Assembly (NCBI GenBank): GCA_023445445.1
Contig: JAEXLD010000067.1
Span: 1 to 26,483, forward strand
Reading direction: 5' to 3'
Source of the DNA: Bacillota bacterium
GTDB lineage: Bacteria > Bacillota > Clostridia > Clostridiales > Clostridiaceae
DNA: 26,483 nucleotides
Part shown: piece after piece, positions 22,965 to 26,483 of the stretch
Layout: each line of letters opens with the position of its first letter
Position numbering within the stretch: the stretch's first letter is position 1
The notes under the pieces: generated by a model
What the model was told of the DNA's origin: nothing
The model's database searches: none
The model's input: the letters and a program-made list of their open reading frames with translations, nothing else
Position numbers and translations under genes: made by a program

Positions 22965-23645
22965 TTAGGTACAATAGTAAATAGTTTAGTTATCGTTATA
23001 GGGGCTGTTATAGGATTGTTTCTAAAGGGAAACGTAAATGAAAAAGTAAGTAATACAATAATGAATGGATTGGCCTTATGTGTTATCTATATAGGTATAT
23101 CTGGGACTCTTAAAGGAAATAATACAATAGTAATGATAATATCTGTGGCATTAGGTGCATTTATTGGGGAAATTATAGATATAGATAATAAACTTGAAAA
23201 TTTAGGCAAAATTATTGAAAAAAGCTTTAATAAAAATAATGGAAATATATCTATAGCTCAGGGATTTGTTACTGCTACACTTTTATTTTGTATAGGGGCA
23301 ATGGCTATAGTAGGGTCATTAGAAAGTGGACTAAATAATAACCATAGTACTCTTTACGCTAAATCTATTTTAGACGGAATAACCTCAATTATATTTGCAT
23401 CCACTTTAGGAATAGGAGTAGCTTTATCAGCAATAGTTGTATTTATATATCAAGGAAGTATTACTTTGGCAGCAAGCTTTTTATCAACTTTTTTAAGTGA
23501 TATTGCTATAAATAATATGACTGCAGTGGGAAGTTTATTAATAATTGGATTAGGGTTAAATATGTTAGGAGTAACTAAAATTAAGGTATCTAATTTATTA
23601 CCTTCAATTATAATAGCTATTTTATTAAGCTTTTTTAGAATATAA
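22962..23645 (+). CDS. DUF554 family membrane protein
   Basis: A 227-residue integral membrane protein (232 if read from ATG 22947) with about seven hydrophobic segments. The family opening LGTIVNSLVIVIGAVIGLFL, the GEIIDID..LE segment near residue 75 and the GFVTATLLFCIGAMAIVGSLE stretch identify DUF554 (YdfK/YqgA-like), possible transporters of unknown substrate. The family usually begins with M directly before LGTIVN, which matches an ATT start at 22962; the ribosome site also fits that codon. It sits between the two BMP paralogues and is not part of the standard importer set. Promoter is not obvious. The terminator at 22898 separates it from BMP copy 1. Confidence 0.85.
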   Translation: MLGTIVNSLVIVIGAVIGLFLKGNVNEKVSNTIMNGLALCVIYIGISGTLKGNNTIVMIISVALGAFIGEIIDIDNKLENLGKIIEKSFNKNNGNISIAQGFVTATLLFCIGAMAIVGSLESGLNNNHSTLYAKSILDGITSIIFASTLGIGVALSAIVVFIYQGSITLAASFLSTFLSDIAINNMTAVGSLLIIGLGLNMLGVTKIKVSNLLPSIIIAILLSFFRI

Positions 23646-23690
23646 ACATGAAATAAGTGTTATATTTGTGTTAAAGTGATATATTATTTA

Positions 23691-23736
23691 TTGAAATTAA
23701 GTGCTATATATTGTATAATTTCTTTGAAAATTCGAA
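23691..23736 (+). promoter_or_regulatory. Promoter of the second BMP gene, with shared downstream element
   Basis: TTGAAA (23691-23696), a 17-base spacer and TATAAT (23714-23719), then TTTGAAAATTCGAA at 23723-23736. Layout and spacing are identical to the first BMP promoter. Confidence 0.82.
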
Positions 23737-23776
23737 GGATAAAATAATAATTTACTAAAGATTAGGAGGATTTTAT

Positions 23777-24865
23777 ATGAAGAAAAAAGCATTAGCGTTA
23801 GTATTAGCTGCTTTTATGCTTACTGGATTAGTAGGATGTGGTAATAGTGCAGAATCAGCTGAATCACATCTTAAAGTAGGTATGGTTACTAATTCTGGAA
23901 CAATAGACGATAAGTCTTTTAATCAAGGTACTTGGGAAGGTATTTTAAGGGCTAAGGATGAGTTAGGAATAGATAGTAACTATTTAAGACCATCTGGAAC
24001 TACAGAAGCAGATTACATGAAGGAGATAGGTAACCTTTATGATACAGGATACAAATTTATATTAGCACCTGGATTCAAATTTGAGACTGCAATATTTAAT
24101 GCACAAGACAAATATTCAGACGCAAAATTTGTAATTATTGATGGTTCTCCTAATAACGGTAAAACTGGAGATGAAAGAGTAGAAAAAGTTGGAGAAAATA
24201 GTGTTGCTATCTTCTTTGCAGAACAAGAAGCAGGATTTATGGCAGGTGTAGCAGCAGCTCTTGAATTAAAAGAAGGTGACTTAGGATATATTGGTGGTAT
24301 GGAAATACCTTCAGTTCAAAAGTTTAACTGGGGATTCCAACAAGGTGTTAACTACGCTAATGAGAACTTAGGAACTAATATGAGTATCAAGGCGGAAAAC
24401 GTAGTTTACCAAGGTACATTTGAAGATGTTGCAGCAGGACAACAATTAGCAGCTACTATGTATGATAATGGAGTAAAGGCAATATTTGTAGCAGCTGGTA
24501 ATGTAGGTATTGGAGTAATAAATGAAGCAAAGGCAAGAGTTGCATCTGGAAAAGAAGCTTGGGTAATCGGTTGTGATGTTGACCAATATGAAGATGGTAA
24601 GTACGATGGAGATAAATCTGTAATATTAACTTCTGCAATGAAGAAATTAGACACAGCAGCTTATGATATGATTAAAGCTGATCTAGATGGAAGTTTCCCA
24701 GGTGGAGAGACATTAACATTTAATATTAAAAATGATGGCGTAGGTATTCCAGAAAATAATCCAAACTTAAGTGCGGATACTACTACAAAAGTAAATGAAG
24801 TATATAACAAAATTAAAAATGGTGAAATTGAAATTAAAGCTGAACAAGGCAATTTAATTAAATAA
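23777..24865 (+). CDS. BMP-family lipoprotein, nucleoside ABC transporter binding protein (copy 2)
   Basis: A 362-residue paralogue of the protein at 21710, aligning end to end without gaps by eye and differing mostly by conservative changes. Signal peptide MKKKALALVLAAFMLTG with lipobox LVGC and C21. Shared family segments include VGMVTNSGTIDDKSFNQGTW, GGMEIPSVQKFNWGF and IKNDGVGIPENNPNLS. Differences lie in ligand-side stretches: AAGNVGIGVINE here against AAGGVGVGAINE in copy 1, and GCDVDQYED against GVDTDQYED. So affinity or specificity may differ. TAGGAGGA precedes the ATG. The ATP-binding subunit follows after a terminator and a separate promoter. Confidence 0.95.
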   Translation: MKKKALALVLAAFMLTGLVGCGNSAESAESHLKVGMVTNSGTIDDKSFNQGTWEGILRAKDELGIDSNYLRPSGTTEADYMKEIGNLYDTGYKFILAPGFKFETAIFNAQDKYSDAKFVIIDGSPNNGKTGDERVEKVGENSVAIFFAEQEAGFMAGVAAALELKEGDLGYIGGMEIPSVQKFNWGFQQGVNYANENLGTNMSIKAENVVYQGTFEDVAAGQQLAATMYDNGVKAIFVAAGNVGIGVINEAKARVASGKEAWVIGCDVDQYEDGKYDGDKSVILTSAMKKLDTAAYDMIKADLDGSFPGGETLTFNIKNDGVGIPENNPNLSADTTTKVNEVYNKIKNGEIEIKAEQGNLIK

Positions 24866-24889
24866 TTTTTGTGGCTAGATATAAAAAGA

Positions 24890-24914
24890 AAAAAGGCGGA
24901 ATACCGTCTTTTTC
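24890..24914. terminator. Terminator between BMP copy 2 and the ABC ATPase
   Basis: AAAAAGGCGG (24890-24899) pairs with CCGTCTTTTT (24904-24913) around AATA with one G-U pair. A short T-run lies within the 3' arm, so leakage into the ABC gene is possible. Confidence 0.7.
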
Positions 24915-24930
24915 TCATATTAAGAGAAAA

Positions 24931-24969
24931 TTAGATTAATTTTACATAATAGGATAATCTAACTATAAC
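24931..24969 (+). promoter_or_regulatory. Promoter and inverted repeat before the ABC ATPase
   Basis: TTTACA (24941-24946), a 17-base spacer and TATAAC (24964-24969). Perfect arms TTAGATTA (24931-24938) and TAATCTAA (24955-24962) bracket the -35, suggesting a regulator site. Confidence 0.5.
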
Positions 24970-25000
24970 ATATGTAAAAAACGACGTAGGGAGGATGCTC

Positions 25001-26483
25001 ATGAGTTATGTAGTAGAAATGCTTAATATCCGTAAAGAATTTCCAGGTATTGTAGCAAATGATAATATTACATTGCAGCTTAAAAAAGGAGAAATCCATG
25101 CTCTTTTAGGAGAAAATGGAGCAGGGAAATCTACATTAATGGGAATGCTATTTGGAATGTATAGTCCAGAAGCAGGAGGAATTAAAGTAAATGGAAAAGA
25201 AGTTAAAATTTCAAGCCCTAATGTAGCTAATGATTTAGGAATAGGTATGGTTCATCAGCATTTTAAATTAGTTGAAAACTTTACTGTAACTGAAAATATT
25301 ATTTTAGGTATGGAGCCAAAGAAATTTTTATCAGTAGATATAAAAAGTGCAGCAAAAAAAATAGAAGAACTATCTAAAGCTTATGGATTAAATGTTGATC
25401 CATATGCAAAGATTGAAGATATATCTGTTGGTATGCAACAACGTGTTGAAATATTAAAGATGCTTTATAGAAATGCAGAAGTATTAATATTTGACGAACC
25501 AACAGCAGTATTAACACCTCAAGAAATTGAAGATTTATTAAAAATTATGAAGAATCTTATTAAGGAAGGTAAATCAATAATTTTAATAACTCATAAATTA
25601 AAGGAAATTAAAGAAGCAGCTGATAGATGTACTGTAATTAGAAGAGGAAAGTACATTGGGACTGTGGATGTTAAAGGAACTTCAGAAGCTGATATGGCTA
25701 AAATGATGGTTGGAAGACAAGTATCCTTTAAAGTAGAAAAGAAGGAAGCTAATCCAGGGGAAGAAGTAATAAGATTAGAAAATGTATCAGTTAAAAATAA
25801 TAAAAAAGTTCTAGGATTAAAGAATTTTAATTTAGAAGTAAGAAAAGGTGAAATAGTAGGTATAGCTGGAGTAGAAGGCAATGGACAAACAGAGTTAGTT
25901 GAAGCTATTACAGGTATGAGAACTATAGAAAATGGATGTATATTCTTTAATGGTAAGGATATTACAAAGGATTCTATAAGAAGAAGAATAGATGAAGGAA
26001 TAGCTCATATTCCAGAGGACAGACATAAAAGAGGACTTATTTTAGATTATACTATGGAAGATAATATGGTTCTTAAGGTATATAAAAACAAACCGTTCTC
26101 TAAAAATGGTCTTATAAATAAGGAAGAAGTAGAAAAGTATTCTAATAATATAATTGAAACTTTTGATGTAAGATCTGGAGAAGGTGGAAAGTCAATTGCT
26201 AGATCTCTATCAGGAGGTAATCAGCAAAAAGGAATAATTGGACGTGAAATTTTATCAAATCCTGATTTATTAATTGCTGTTCAACCAACAAGAGGTCTTG
26301 ATGTTGGATCAATAGAATACATACACAAAAGACTTGTTGAACAAAGGGATAATGGAAAAGCTGTACTTTTAGTATCTCTTGAATTAGATGAGATATTAAA
26401 TGTTTCCGATAGAATTGCCATAGTAAATAATGGTGAACTTATTGGAGTAGTTAATGCCTCTGAAACAGATGAAAATGAAGTGG
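25001..26483 (+). CDS. Nucleoside-type ABC transporter ATP-binding protein (3' end cut off)
   Basis: At least 494 residues, running off the window; probably 10-20 residues are missing. Two fused ABC domains energise uptake of nucleosides delivered by BMP lipoproteins (NupA/BmpC/YufO type). Domain 1 has Walker A GENGAGKST (37-45), Q-loop region MVHQHFKLVENFTV, signature SVGMQQR and Walker B VLIFDEPTAVLTP. Domain 2 has a degenerate Walker A (GVEGNGQTEL), signature LSGGNQQK, and a Walker B lacking the glutamate (LLIAVQPTRGLD), as is usual for this family. AGGGAGG (24988-24994) sets the ATG at 25001, preferred to the in-frame ATG at 24995. Permease genes should follow. Confidence 0.96.
   Translation, partial: MSYVVEMLNIRKEFPGIVANDNITLQLKKGEIHALLGENGAGKSTLMGMLFGMYSPEAGGIKVNGKEVKISSPNVANDLGIGMVHQHFKLVENFTVTENIILGMEPKKFLSVDIKSAAKKIEELSKAYGLNVDPYAKIEDISVGMQQRVEILKMLYRNAEVLIFDEPTAVLTPQEIEDLLKIMKNLIKEGKSIILITHKLKEIKEAADRCTVIRRGKYIGTVDVKGTSEADMAKMMVGRQVSFKVEKKEANPGEEVIRLENVSVKNNKKVLGLKNFNLEVRKGEIVGIAGVEGNGQTELVEAITGMRTIENGCIFFNGKDITKDSIRRRIDEGIAHIPEDRHKRGLILDYTMEDNMVLKVYKNKPFSKNGLINKEEVEKYSNNIIETFDVRSGEGGKSIARSLSGGNQQKGIIGREILSNPDLLIAVQPTRGLDVGSIEYIHKRLVEQRDNGKAVLLVSLELDEILNVSDRIAIVNNGELIGVVNASETDENEV

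Noticed and set aside
23717..23732. CodY-box-like sequence overlapping the -10 of BMP copy 2
   Set aside because: About three mismatches from the consensus, and the first BMP promoter has nothing comparable, so the shared TTTGAAnnTTCGAA element is the better candidate.
25591..25881. Minus-strand open frame inside the ABC ATPase gene
   Set aside because: Antisense to conserved ABC domain sequence; no start signal.

Overview
The window is a chromosomal segment of an AT-rich, low-GC Gram-positive bacterium, almost certainly a Clostridium sensu stricto (cluster I). Reasons: AGA/ATA/TTA-dominated codon use, strong GGAGG-type ribosome sites, frequent TTG starts, a T-box leader on leuS, a SEC-C methionine aminopeptidase, a CwlD-type amidase and clostridial conserved unknowns (DUF5685, DUF554, YccF). 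I see no tRNA, rRNA, CRISPR array, insertion sequence, integrase or phage gene. It reads as ordinary core/shell chromosome, densely packed, with most intergenic gaps ending in clear intrinsic terminators.

Layout. 1-1360: a small membrane protein and a small lipoprotein, with a 15-unit ATT microsatellite between them. 1380-3335: LLM-class monooxygenase and surE. 3367-4235: CwlD-like amidase on the minus strand. 4317-5726: TetR regulator plus a rhomboid-like protein that lacks the catalytic motif and carries a C-terminal zinc-ribbon-like tail. 5767-9178: a three-gene operon of a 22-residue-repeat protein, a MoxR-like AAA+ ATPase and a metallopeptidase-like/VWA-like (DUF2201) protein; this is the most system-like locus. 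9276-11059: an anchored unknown and a MetAP with SEC-C motif. 11087-11486: a HesB-like protein (minus). 11530-12984: a Rossmann methyltransferase-like protein and a VTT/TVP38-type membrane protein. 13007-15772: leuS (minus) under a T-box with a CUU specifier. 15782-18410: CoA-binding protein, YccF-like protein, MATE transporter and a small basic protein. 18409-20506: minus-strand operon of DUF5685, a J-domain protein with a Cys-rich tail, and an ECF S-like membrane protein. 20558-21532: polysaccharide deacetylase with an 11-bp-arm inverted repeat over its promoter. 21626-26483: two paralogous BMP-family lipoproteins flanking a DUF554 membrane protein, then the ATP-binding subunit of their nucleoside-type ABC importer, cut off by the window end.

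How they work together. The last block is a nucleoside/basic-membrane-protein uptake system with duplicated binding proteins, each with its own near-identical promoter and a shared TTTGAAnnTTCGAA element over the predicted start site. The three-gene MoxR/DUF2201 operon probably forms an ATP-driven remodelling complex with a repeat scaffold as third partner; its function is unknown. Start-codon use is notable: four genes appear to start with TTG, and two (the VTT protein and DUF554) have ribosome sites placed for an ATT start rather than the nearest ATG.
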